Positions 1 through 6,366 of a stretch of DNA of 10,990 bases are shown here, in pieces (within the stretch, counting starts at the first letter, position 1; the number at the start of each line of letters is the position of its first letter). This stretch comes from Lentisphaeria bacterium. GTDB lineage: Bacteria; Verrucomicrobiota; Lentisphaeria; Victivallales; UBA1829. The translations under genes and the position numbers were made by a program. Location of the stretch: positions 1-10,990 of the forward strand of contig JAFYBD010000056.1 of the NCBI GenBank assembly GCA_017540385.1, written 5' to 3'. Below the pieces are notes generated by a model. That model did not search any database, was not told the DNA's origin, and saw nothing but the letters and a program-made list of their open reading frames with translations.

Positions 1-774
1 CTCGATACTGCGAATCCGACGATTCAGAGCAAGTTCCCGAACGCCGGACTGGAGGGTGGCATCTATGCCGCTTTGGAAACGCTGGTCGATGATCTCCTCT
101 CGCGGGAATGGGAACGGGAAGACGGCATCATGTTCAAGATCGAGAAGGCTCTGATTGACGCAAACTGGGGCGCTTCGACGGACATCGTGTACCAGTTCTG
201 TCGGCAGACGCAGTGGGCGGGTATCATCTATCCGTCGCACGGGCGTTTCGTCGGCGCTTCCTCCAAGCCCATGACCGAATACCGGAAAGGCGCAGGCGAC
301 AAAATCGGCTTCAACTGGATGATGCCAAATGTGGCGGGCAAACGGGCTATCCGACACGTCATCTTCGACTCGAACTTCTGGAAAAGCTTTGTTCATGCCC
401 GACTGGCCGTAATGCTGGGCGACCACGGAAGCCTATCCTTCTATGGCCGCAGACCGGACGTCCACCAGTTGATCGCGGAACATCTGACGGCAGAATACAG
501 AGTGAAGACGCAGGGGCGCGGGCGCACCGTGGACGAATGGAAGTTGAAACCGGAACACAACGACAATCACTGGCTGGACTGTCTGGCCGGATGCGCGGTC
601 TGCGGGTCGATGCTGGGAGCCACGATGCCGGAATTTGGAACGCCAATGCCTCTGAAACGGCGTGGCCAGCCCGTGAAGCTTTCGTCCATCAAACGGAACG
701 CAAATAAGCCCGACATGCAGTCTTCGAGGTCGAGAATCCGTCTTTCCGAACTTTTAAAATCCAGAAAATCGTGA
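1..774 (+). CDS. Phage terminase large subunit, GpA family, C-terminal part (5' end outside window)
   Basis: The frame is open from base 1, so this is the 3' part of a longer gene; the TTG at 73 is an internal codon, not a start. The protein would be the DNA-packaging motor's large subunit; the ATPase half lies upstream and the visible part corresponds to the nuclease half that cuts concatemeric DNA. The visible residues match the GpA type (lambda gpA/PF05876): an IDANWG segment with Asp53 (window numbering) at the start of a beta strand, FDSNFWK with Asp123, and a C-terminal DNHWLDC motif with Asp193 before a Cys/Ala-rich helix. These aspartates are plausible metal ligands, by analogy with RNase H-like terminase nucleases. 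The last 40 residues are basic and low-complexity. It is followed by the gpW-position gene and the portal, the lambda order. The family is recognised from memory of conserved motifs, not a search. Confidence 0.9.
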   Translation, partial: LDTANPTIQSKFPNAGLEGGIYAALETLVDDLLSREWEREDGIMFKIEKALIDANWGASTDIVYQFCRQTQWAGIIYPSHGRFVGASSKPMTEYRKGAGDKIGFNWMMPNVAGKRAIRHVIFDSNFWKSFVHARLAVMLGDHGSLSFYGRRPDVHQLIAEHLTAEYRVKTQGRGRTVDEWKLKPEHNDNHWLDCLAGCAVCGSMLGATMPEFGTPMPLKRRGQPVKLSSIKRNANKPDMQSSRSRIRLSELLKSRKS

Positions 775-852
775 TTTTTTTGGACAAGTGCCTGTTTTTT
801 CTCGTAAACAAGAGTAGGAACACATGAGATTCACAAAAACAGGAGACACCCC

Positions 853-1056
853 ATGCCAGAACAAAAGAGCAATCTTGAGGAGGTCATTCAGAAGAATGCC
901 TCCGGCCCCAAAAGCGCCGAGGTCGACGGACAGAGCGTGGAACAGCATCCGTTGTCGGACGTGATCAAGGCTGATATGTATCTCGCGTCGAAAAAGGCAG
1001 CAAAATCCCGGAGTTCCGGCCTGAAATTTACGAAGATGAGCCATTCAGGAGCGTGA
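853..1056 (+). CDS. Small protein in the gpW (head completion) position
   Basis: A 67-aa, hydrophilic protein between terminase and portal. The start is supported by AGGAG at about 840-844, eight bases upstream of the ATG. Only seven bases separate its stop from the portal start, so the two genes are probably co-translated. The middle contains DGQSVEQHPLSDVIKADMYL (about residues 25-44), then a basic stretch and a GLKFTKM end. In lambda this slot holds gpW, a small head completion/connector protein, and small proteins with a 'dG.SV..h.L.d.I.AD.YLA' pattern are common next to lambda-type portals. The assignment rests mostly on position; sequence identity with gpW itself is not evident. It could instead be an unrelated small conserved virion protein. 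Confidence 0.7.
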   Translation: MPEQKSNLEEVIQKNASGPKSAEVDGQSVEQHPLSDVIKADMYLASKKAAKSRSSGLKFTKMSHSGA

Positions 1057-1063
1057 GGGATAC

Positions 1064-2479
1064 ATGAACAGAAAGAAGAAACACGGGAAGATCCGGATGC
1101 TTGGGCGGCCAACAGTCAGAGCTCGCTTTGATGCCGCCCAGACAACTGCGGACAACGCACGGCACTGGTCGGCGGCGGACTATTTCTCTGCCGACCAGGA
1201 AGCCCGTCCCGAAGTCAGACGAATCCTCCGCATGAGAAGTCGTTACGAAGTGGCGAACAACAGTTACGCGAAGGGACTGGTCCAGATGCTCGCGAACGAT
1301 ACCGTGGGAACTGGTCCGAGGCTTCAGATGCTGACTGAGGACGAAGAGTTCAACGACAAAATCGAAAAGCAGTTTGTCCGCTGGGCAGATGCCGTTGGTC
1401 TGGCATGGAAGCTCCGCTGCATGCGTATTGCACGGTGTCAGGACGGGGAATCGTTCGCCGTCCTGGCGACCAACCCGAAAGTCCGGCATCCGGTGAAGCT
1501 CGACATCAACGTCATCGAGGCCGACCGCGTATCGGGTGGCCTGACGTGGCTTGCGGATTCTTCCAGCATCGACGGCATATCCTTTGATCAATGGGGCAAC
1601 CCGGTGAGCTATCGCGTCCTGAAACGCCATCCGGGCGATGCCATGTGCGCGACGGGCGAGGAAGCATTTGAGATCCCCGCCGAATACATGGTTCATATCT
1701 TCCGGCATGACAGACCCGGCCTTCATCGCGGAGTCCCGGAACTTGCGGCGGCGCTTCCTTTGTTCGCCCAGCTCAGACGATACAATCTGGCGGCGTTGTC
1801 AGCGGCAGAGGCGGCTGCGGATTTTGCGGCGGTCCTCTACACGGACTCTCCGCCCGACGGCGAATCCGAAGACCTTGCGGCACTCGACGCCATCCCACTG
1901 GAACGGAATATGATGCTCACGGTTCCCGCCGGATGGAAGATGGGACAGCTGGACAGCAAGCAGCCGACGGCGAACCACGCCGAGTTCGTGAAGGTCATCC
2001 TCTCCGAGGTGGCACGATGCGTCTGTTCGACCTACGGAACGGTCGCAGGGGATTTCTCCGGATTCAATTACGCTTCAGGTCGCCTGGATAACCAAATATA
2101 CCATAAATCAATATTGGTGGACCGGAGCCGCTGGGAAAAAGATGTTCTGAACCGCATCTTCTATCTGTGGCTCAAGGAATATCTGCTGATCTTTCCACAT
2201 CCCGGCATTACCGCGGATGATGAAATCCATATGTGGTTCTGGGACGGTTTCCCGCACGTCGATCCCACCAAGGAAGCGTCTGCTCAGGCGCAGAGACTTC
2301 TCAACGGCGCGACGACGCTCGCCGCTGAGTGCGCCAGAGACGGACAGGACTACGAAGCGGTTCTGAGGCAGAGAGCCAAGGAACTGCGCCTGATGCGGGA
2401 GCTGAACATCCCGATACCGGGAGAGATAACTGTCAATCAACAGACTAACAATAAAACAGAGGAGAAACAGGATGACTGA
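1064..2479 (+). CDS. Phage portal protein, lambda family
   Basis: A 471-aa protein expected to form the dodecameric ring at the capsid vertex through which DNA is pumped by the terminase and to which the connectors bind. The N-terminus is basic, followed by the alpha-helical RSRYEVANNSYAKGLVQML block (about residues 58-76) and an NDTVGTGP turn, which are typical of the lambda gpB/PF05136 portal family. Further matches are an IEADRV segment, HIFRHDRPGLHRGVPEL (about 211-227), a helix rich in Ala (LSAAEAAADFAA), and the DFSGFNYASGR stretch (about 331-341). The length is normal to slightly short for the family. AGGAG (1047-1051) and GAGGGA (1055-1060) precede the ATG. The 3' end overlaps the next gene by 8 bases (ATGACTGA), indicating translational coupling with the capsid gene. 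Confidence 0.93.
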   Translation: MNRKKKHGKIRMLGRPTVRARFDAAQTTADNARHWSAADYFSADQEARPEVRRILRMRSRYEVANNSYAKGLVQMLANDTVGTGPRLQMLTEDEEFNDKIEKQFVRWADAVGLAWKLRCMRIARCQDGESFAVLATNPKVRHPVKLDINVIEADRVSGGLTWLADSSSIDGISFDQWGNPVSYRVLKRHPGDAMCATGEEAFEIPAEYMVHIFRHDRPGLHRGVPELAAALPLFAQLRRYNLAALSAAEAAADFAAVLYTDSPPDGESEDLAALDAIPLERNMMLTVPAGWKMGQLDSKQPTANHAEFVKVILSEVARCVCSTYGTVAGDFSGFNYASGRLDNQIYHKSILVDRSRWEKDVLNRIFYLWLKEYLLIFPHPGITADDEIHMWFWDGFPHVDPTKEASAQAQRLLNGATTLAAECARDGQDYEAVLRQRAKELRLMRELNIPIPGEITVNQQTNNKTEEKQDD

Positions 2480-4475
2480 ATTCAAACTGATTGAAGCATC
2501 CGGCGGCGGACGACCGAAGGTGGCCGGTCTGGCATACTCCGGCGGAAAGATGAATTTGCCCGGCTGGAAACATCCGGTCGTCGTCGAGCTTGCCGGAATG
2601 GAAATCCCGGAAACGGTGCCGCTCCTGACCAATCACGAGAACAGGACCGACGCCCGCGTCGGGATGGTAAAAGCAAGCATCAAGGACGGCGTTCTGGAAA
2701 TCGTCGGGGAAATCGTTTCCGACTCCCAGGCGGCAAACGACATCATCGCCCAGTGCAAAAGCGGAGCCGACTGGCAGCTCTCCATTGGGGCCGACGTCAA
2801 AGAATGCGAGCTGATCAAAGCAAAACGCGAGGTCAACGGACAGATGGTCGAAGGGCCGTTCTACCTCGTAGCAAAATCGATTCTGCGGGAAGTTTCCGTC
2901 GTCGCTGTCGGGGCAGATGCCTCGACCCGGATGCATGTGAACGCGCAGTTCAAACTCAACAATATCGAAGGAGAAGCAATGAACATCAAAGAAAAAACCA
3001 ATACGCCCGACGGCGTGGAGAAAGCCCCGCAGGTGACTGCCGAAGCCGATCTTGCGAAACCGCAGGAATCCCCGGAAAAGCCCGCCGAAATCAAGGCCGA
3101 GGCGCAGCCCGACATTCAGGCCGCAGCTGAAAAGGCCGCCCAGAGCGCCATCAAGGCCGAGCGAGATCGCGTTTCCAGAATCCAGGAAATCTGCAACGGC
3201 GAATTCCCGGAAATCGAACGCGAAGCCATCAAAGCAGGCTGGACTCCCGAAATCGTCACCAAGAAGGTGCTGGAGACCCTCCGCGCCGAACGTCCTGCCG
3301 CCGGAGTGAATATCTCCGTCAGCGCCGAAGCCGAGGGGCCGGAACTCCGCAAGAACATCGAGGCCGCCCTGTGCCTCCGTTGCGGCATCTCCCCTGACGA
3401 CCTCGAAAAGTCCTACGGTCCGAAGTCAGTGGAGGCCGGTATGCGTGACATGGAAATGCCGCTGAAACAGCTCGTCCTCGAATGCATGCGGCTTGACGGT
3501 ATCCCCGTGTCCGGTCGCACGTTCGACAACGAAACCATTCGCGCCGGTTTCTCCAGCGTGTCCCTGCCGGGCGTGCTGAGCAACGTCGCGAACAAAAAGC
3601 TCCTCCAGAGCTACCACGCACAGCCCATCATCGCAACGAAACTGTGTTCCACCGGCGACCTCAACGACTTCAAAGAATCGGAAAGATTCCGTCTGACGGA
3701 CGTCGGCGATCTCCAGCCCGTTGGTGCTGACGGCGAGATCAAGGACGGCGGCATCATGGAAGAATCTGCAAAGAACCAGATCGAAACTTACGGGAAAAAA
3801 TTTGTTCTGACCCGCAAAATGATCATCAACGACGACCTCGGTGCCTTCATGAAGGTCCCGGTTGCCATGGGCAACAGAGCCGCTCGTTTGATCGATCAGC
3901 TCTTCTTCTCCCGTCTGCTCAAAAACCCTGTCCAGCTTGATGGCAAACCGCTCTTCTCCGCAGCTCACAAGAATCTGCTGACCGGCGCGACCAGTGCTCT
4001 GTCTGCCGACTCTCTGAAAAAGGCGATTCAGATTTTCCTGGACCAGGTCGATGCGGACAATCAGCCCATCAATGTGGAGCCGCGTTTCCTGCTCGTTCCG
4101 ACCGCCCTCAAACACGCCGCAATTGAACTCACGAGAGGCGCGACCCTCATCATGGGCGGTGGTGGTACCGGCGAACAGGTTGTCAGGCCCGCCCTCAATG
4201 TTCTGGCCGATGAGAATCTTCAGGTCGTGAGCTCCCCGTATCTCGCCAACAGCGGCTACGAGGGCGCGTCCGCGACCGCCTGGTACCTCTTCGGGTCGCC
4301 CGGACAGGTTGATACCTTCGAGATCGGCTTCCTGAACGGGAAGCACAGCCCGACCGTCGAGCGCGGAGAAACGGACTACAACACCTTGGGACTCTGGTTC
4401 CGCGTCTATTTCGACCTTGGCGTCCGCGAACAGGATCACCGCGGCATGGTCAAGTCCGCCGGAGCTGCGGGCTGA
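2472..4475 (+). CDS. Prohead protease / major capsid protein fusion
   Basis: A 667-aa fusion. Residues 1-155 resemble the HK97-type (S78) prohead protease, with a plausible catalytic triad: His55 in LLTNHENR, Ser104 in WQLSIGA, and Glu140 in LREVSVVAVGAD, the order and context of the family. Residues about 170-290 are rich in Ala, Glu, Lys and Pro with coiled-coil character (AAAEKAAQSAIKAERDRVSR) and look like a scaffold/delta domain. Residues about 300-667 resemble the Mu gpT-like major capsid fold, including FRLTDVGDLQPVGADGEIKDG, KKFVLTRKMIINDDLGAF and DGKPLFSAAHKNLLTG. The protease presumably cuts off the scaffold after assembly. GAGGAG at 2459-2464 lies seven bases from the ATG, and the start overlaps the portal stop. 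A second strong RBS/start lies inside at Met170 (separate entry). Fused protease-capsid genes are known in phages, so the fusion itself is probably not an assembly error. Confidence 0.92.
   Translation: MTEFKLIEASGGGRPKVAGLAYSGGKMNLPGWKHPVVVELAGMEIPETVPLLTNHENRTDARVGMVKASIKDGVLEIVGEIVSDSQAANDIIAQCKSGADWQLSIGADVKECELIKAKREVNGQMVEGPFYLVAKSILREVSVVAVGADASTRMHVNAQFKLNNIEGEAMNIKEKTNTPDGVEKAPQVTAEADLAKPQESPEKPAEIKAEAQPDIQAAAEKAAQSAIKAERDRVSRIQEICNGEFPEIEREAIKAGWTPEIVTKKVLETLRAERPAAGVNISVSAEAEGPELRKNIEAALCLRCGISPDDLEKSYGPKSVEAGMRDMEMPLKQLVLECMRLDGIPVSGRTFDNETIRAGFSSVSLPGVLSNVANKKLLQSYHAQPIIATKLCSTGDLNDFKESERFRLTDVGDLQPVGADGEIKDGGIMEESAKNQIETYGKKFVLTRKMIINDDLGAFMKVPVAMGNRAARLIDQLFFSRLLKNPVQLDGKPLFSAAHKNLLTGATSALSADSLKKAIQIFLDQVDADNQPINVEPRFLLVPTALKHAAIELTRGATLIMGGGGTGEQVVRPALNVLADENLQVVSSPYLANSGYEGASATAWYLFGSPGQVDTFEIGFLNGKHSPTVERGETDYNTLGLWFRVYFDLGVREQDHRGMVKSAGAAG
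2968..2981 (+). promoter_or_regulatory. Internal ribosome binding site and in-frame ATG within the protease-capsid gene
   Basis: AAGGAG at 2968-2973 is followed after five bases by an in-frame ATG (2979-2981), codon 170 of the fusion. The site is as good as those in front of the independent genes here. It lies exactly between the protease domain and the Ala/Glu-rich scaffold domain. Initiation here would yield a 498-aa scaffold plus capsid protein without protease, analogous in principle to the nested lambda C/Nu3 genes. Use of the site is inference. Confidence 0.55.
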
Positions 4476-4482
4476 TTCGGTA

Positions 4483-4503
4483 CGGGGGCGAATCCCGCCC
4501 CCG
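4483..4503 (+). other. Strong GC hairpin between capsid and decoration genes
   Basis: An uninterrupted 8-bp stem, CGGGGGCG / CGCCCCCG, closes a 5-base loop eight bases after the capsid stop codon. No T-run follows directly; TTTTT appears only about 14 bases later, just before the RBS of the decoration gene. It is therefore not a standard rho-independent terminator. It could be an attenuator, an RNA-processing site or a 3' mRNA stabiliser that keeps capsid mRNA abundant relative to downstream genes. Confidence 0.6.
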
Positions 4504-4535
4504 GCTCAACACAAACTTTTTAGGAGAAGCAAATC

Positions 4536-5021
4536 ATGAATGCAAGATACGTTCAGAAAGGCGAGTCCATTGACTACCGCCCCACCGAAAACACCCACGC
4601 CGGAAGCATCATCCCCCTCGGTAATCTCGTCGGCATCGCACGCCTCGACATCCGGGCTGGTGAGCTCGGTGCTCTCGCTGTAACCGGCGTCTTCGAGTCC
4701 CCGAAGGGAAATGAGGCCATTGACGTCGGCGATGCCGTATATTGGGACACCGAGAATGAAGTCGCCACCACCACGCCCACCGGCATCTATCTCGGAAAAG
4801 CCATCGGCAACGCACAGGCAAGTTCGGATTTCGTCAACTTCCTGGTGAATGCACCGAAAGGGGTCGGATCCGGTTCCGGGGGCAGTTCCGATTCTGAAAC
4901 TATTGCCGACCTCGACGAGCTTACCAGCGATTCCGGCTGCGCCGAATCCATGACCACCCTCAGAGAGAAAATCAACAGCATCCTCGCGGCGCTTCGCTCT
5001 GCCGGTGTTATCGCAAGCTGA
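4536..5021 (+). CDS. DUF2190 family capsid decoration protein with C-terminal helical extension
   Basis: A 161-aa protein. Residues 1-108 match the DUF2190 pattern known from small head-stabilising/decoration proteins: an N-terminal MNARYVQKGESIDY, AGSIIPLGNLVGIA, GELGALAVTGVFE, VGDAVYWDTE and GIYLGKAIGNA. This is a compact beta-rich fold that would sit on the outside of the capsid. A Gly/Ser linker (about 110-119) leads to a tail, ADLDELT through a helix ending in LRSAGVIAS, that is not part of DUF2190. The start is supported by AGGAG at about 4522-4526. It follows the capsid gene after 60 bases containing a hairpin, and the next gene begins two bases after its stop. The decoration role is inferred from the family and the position after the capsid gene. 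Confidence 0.85.
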   Translation: MNARYVQKGESIDYRPTENTHAGSIIPLGNLVGIARLDIRAGELGALAVTGVFESPKGNEAIDVGDAVYWDTENEVATTTPTGIYLGKAIGNAQASSDFVNFLVNAPKGVGSGSGGSSDSETIADLDELTSDSGCAESMTTLREKINSILAALRSAGVIAS

Positions 5022-5023
5022 CA

Positions 5024-5380
5024 ATGGGACTCCTCGAACAAGGCGCGGAGTGGCTTGAGGAGCAGCGCAGGGTAATGCTCTCCGTCTCAGTGGAATATCT
5101 CCGCTGGGACGGAGAGCGCCTGCGGGTGCCTGCGACGCTCGGCAAAACTCATTTCGAGGTCGAAACCGAATACGGCACCACCGCACATGTGTTCTCGAGG
5201 GACTTCCTGATCTCTGCAAAGGATCTGTCGAAAGACCCGAAAAAGGGAGACAAGATCTTTTACGACGGTGTCGAATATGAGGTGCTTGCTCCTCAAAACG
5301 AGAACGTCTGGCGTTGGAGCGGAACAAGTCATTTGACCAGAAGAATTCACACAAAGGAAATCGGAACACATGAACGATAA
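5024..5380 (+). CDS. Head-tail joining protein, gpFII-like
   Basis: A 118-aa protein with an N-terminal helix (LLEQGAEWLEEQRR), then a beta-rich domain: VSVEYLRWDGERLRVPATLGK, GDKIFYDGVEYEVLAP (about residues 75-90) and VWRWSG (95-100), ending HTKEIG. The 'kGD.i.ydG..YeVl' strand pair and the WRWsg/HtkEi ending are characteristic of small FII-type connectors that seal the portal and offer the tail docking site. No clear Shine-Dalgarno precedes the ATG, which starts two bases after the previous stop, so translation is probably coupled. Its stop overlaps the next gene's start region by 11 bases. Family assignment is by motif and position. Confidence 0.75.
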   Translation: MGLLEQGAEWLEEQRRVMLSVSVEYLRWDGERLRVPATLGKTHFEVETEYGTTAHVFSRDFLISAKDLSKDPKKGDKIFYDGVEYEVLAPQNENVWRWSGTSHLTRRIHTKEIGTHER

Positions 5381-5615
5381 AAACGATACTACCCCGGACA
5401 ATCGGGACCTCTGGCATGAGGTTAATCAGGCCCGGCTGGACATCGCCGAACTGAGAGGCATGCTGACCATGCATTTCGGCAACGGACAGCACCATTACCC
5501 TCCGTGCAAGCCTGCCGCCGACATGCAAAAGACGATGCTTTCCACCCTCGTTGCAGCTGTCTTCGCTTTGATTGCGGCTGTTGGCAATATTGCTTTGGAG
5601 CTTATTCGGAGATGA
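5370..5615 (+). CDS. Small protein with one C-terminal membrane segment
   Basis: An 81-aa protein with AAAGGA at 5353-5358 in front of the ATG. The N-terminal half is polar with a short helix predicted to coil (WHEVNQARLDIAELRGML, about 15-32), then His/Pro-rich GQHHYPPCKP. Residues 56-76 (MLSTLVAAVFALIAAVGNIAL) form one hydrophobic helix, ending in ELIRR. A helix plus one TM plus a positive end is reminiscent of XhlA-like or class III holin-like proteins, but nothing conserved fixes that. It overlaps both neighbours (11 bases upstream, 4 bases downstream), so it is translated with the connector genes. The function is unknown; lysis, superinfection exclusion or membrane tethering are possibilities. 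Confidence 0.7.
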   Translation: MNDKNDTTPDNRDLWHEVNQARLDIAELRGMLTMHFGNGQHHYPPCKPAADMQKTMLSTLVAAVFALIAAVGNIALELIRR

Positions 5616-6022
5616 AGATGGACTGCTTGCTTTTGTGCGAGGCAGTTGCAGCCTCGATGGGAGAATGGAATGCAAAACCGGCGCTGGCCCCGGAATTCAC
5701 CTTGCGCGAACTCGAAGAGTTGAAGGTCGTGGTTGTTCCGGTTGAGCTGACTTACAAGAACGTCAGCAGGGCATTGAAAGAACGTACCGTAAAGCTCCAG
5801 ATCGGTTTCATGAAGCGGGCAAAGGACGAAGAACTGGATGAACTTCTCGCGACCGTCGAGAAGCTCGGAATGAGCTTCCTGAACAAAGAATTCTGCGGGA
5901 CCAGATGCATTGCAGTCGGATTCAACCCGATTTACTCCGCCGAGCATTTGCGGGAACGGCATCAGTTCACGAGCGTGATTGAACTCGTTTTCCGTGACAC
6001 CTGCATGCGACAGGAGCAATAA
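5612..6022 (+). CDS. Putative tail terminator / minor tail connector protein
   Basis: A 136-aa protein starting at an ATG that overlaps the previous stop (ATGA). A second ATG at 5618 has GGAG six bases upstream and may be the real start. The sequence alternates strand and helix: ELEELKVVVVPVELTYKNVSRA, KLQIGFMKRAK, a long amphipathic helix DEELDELLATVEKLGMSF, AVGFNPIYSAEHL, and a final strand FTSVIELVFRDT. A single alpha/beta domain ending in an 'F.S.ieL.yRD' strand fits tail terminator proteins (gpU type) that cap the tail tube below the head. The position between the FII-like connector and the tail tube supports this. No specific family was verified. Its stop is embedded in the convergent terminator of the antisense gene that follows. 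Confidence 0.6.
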   Translation: MKMDCLLLCEAVAASMGEWNAKPALAPEFTLRELEELKVVVVPVELTYKNVSRALKERTVKLQIGFMKRAKDEELDELLATVEKLGMSFLNKEFCGTRCIAVGFNPIYSAEHLRERHQFTSVIELVFRDTCMRQEQ

Positions 6023-6048
6023 AAAAGCTCCGAACTAAAGCTCGGAGC
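6021..6048 (-). terminator. Rho-independent terminator of the antisense 58-aa gene
   Basis: Read on the minus strand, a 7-bp perfect stem GCTCCGA/TCGGAGC with an 8-base loop is followed directly by TTTTTT. It lies about 30 bases after the stop of the 58-aa gene and overlaps the stop codon of the convergent plus-strand tail gene. The plus strand lacks a T-run after the stem, so termination should be mainly for leftward transcripts. Confidence 0.85.
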
Positions 6049-6077
6049 GAGAAACCTTCTAAGGAGAGAAGCTGGGA

Positions 6078-6254
6078 TTACTTCTTGAAAGCATCCCAGT
6101 CAGCCTTCTTGACGAAAGCGGTCAGATTGCGGCCGTCCTTCGTGAGGGCCTTGAACGCATAACGGGTGGCCGTGCCTTTGCCGTACTTGACCTTGGCGGT
6201 GACTTCGGCTTGGACTTTCTTTTTCGCTTTGACGTCGTAGAAGCTGTGTTTCAT
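6078..6254 (-). CDS. 58-aa very basic protein of unknown function (antisense cargo gene)
   Basis: The start is the ATG at 6254: GAGGAG (6268-6263) lies eight bases upstream and a strong promoter about 40 bases upstream. The longer open frame to 6344 would start upstream of the promoter's -35 and is rejected. The 58-aa product has 14 Lys and 2 Arg against 5 acidic residues (net about +11). Its pattern is hydrophobic/aromatic strands separated by Lys-Gly turns: KHSFYDVKAKKKVQAEV, KYGKGTATRYAFKALTKDG, NLTAFVKKADWDAFKK. This suggests a small beta-sheet protein that may bind nucleic acid. It has no signal peptide or TM segment. The unit sits head-on to the structural operon with its own promoter and terminator, as expected for a moron expressed in the lysogen. 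I do not recognise the family and assign no function. Confidence 0.85.
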   Translation of the reverse strand: MKHSFYDVKAKKKVQAEVTAKVKYGKGTATRYAFKALTKDGRNLTAFVKKADWDAFKK

Positions 6255-6291
6255 ATTGAACACTCCTCGGTTAAGGTTAAGGGTTGTAGAC

Positions 6292-6320
6292 AATATAACC
6301 TCGTTTTTACCTCGTGTCAA
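6292..6320 (-). promoter_or_regulatory. Sigma-70-type promoter of the antisense 58-aa gene
   Basis: On the minus strand TTGACA (6320-6315) and TATATT (6297-6292) are separated by exactly 17 bases: a consensus -35 and a 5/6 -10. The expected transcription start is near 6285, giving a leader of about 30 bases before the RBS. The spacer contains two copies of ACGAGGT 11 bases apart (plus-strand ACCTCGT at 6298-6304 and 6309-6315), which may be an operator. Confidence 0.85.
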
Positions 6321-6366
6321 GCGGGAAAAGTTATTTTCCGGCAAAAAATCAAGGATTTACGCCAAA

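Noticed and set aside
774..852. T-rich gap after the terminase gene as a possible terminator or promoter
   Set aside because: AAAATC-GT-GATTTT is an AT-only stem with a 2-base loop and the T-runs are not preceded by a GC stem; no paired -35/-10 was convincing.
1028..1726. 232-codon minus-strand frame opposite the portal
   Set aside because: Shadow of the portal gene; no start signals and no domain.
3426..4439. 337-codon open frame on the minus strand opposite the capsid domain
   Set aside because: It mirrors a well-supported capsid gene; such long antisense frames arise from codon bias. No RBS or recognisable family was seen.
4506..5675. 389-codon minus-strand open frame spanning the decoration, joining and small membrane protein genes
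   Set aside because: It overlaps several genes with RBSs, overlaps in series and family motifs; its translation is Arg/Ser/Gly-rich and resembles nothing.
6255..6344. Upstream extension of the antisense 58-aa frame
   Set aside because: It would start upstream of the mapped -35/-10; the ATG at 6254 has a good RBS downstream of the promoter.
6256..6366. Upstream extension of the gp10-like frame
   Set aside because: It would be translated across the antisense promoter, lacks an RBS at its start, and the extra residues do not resemble the family; the ATG at 6367 fits better.
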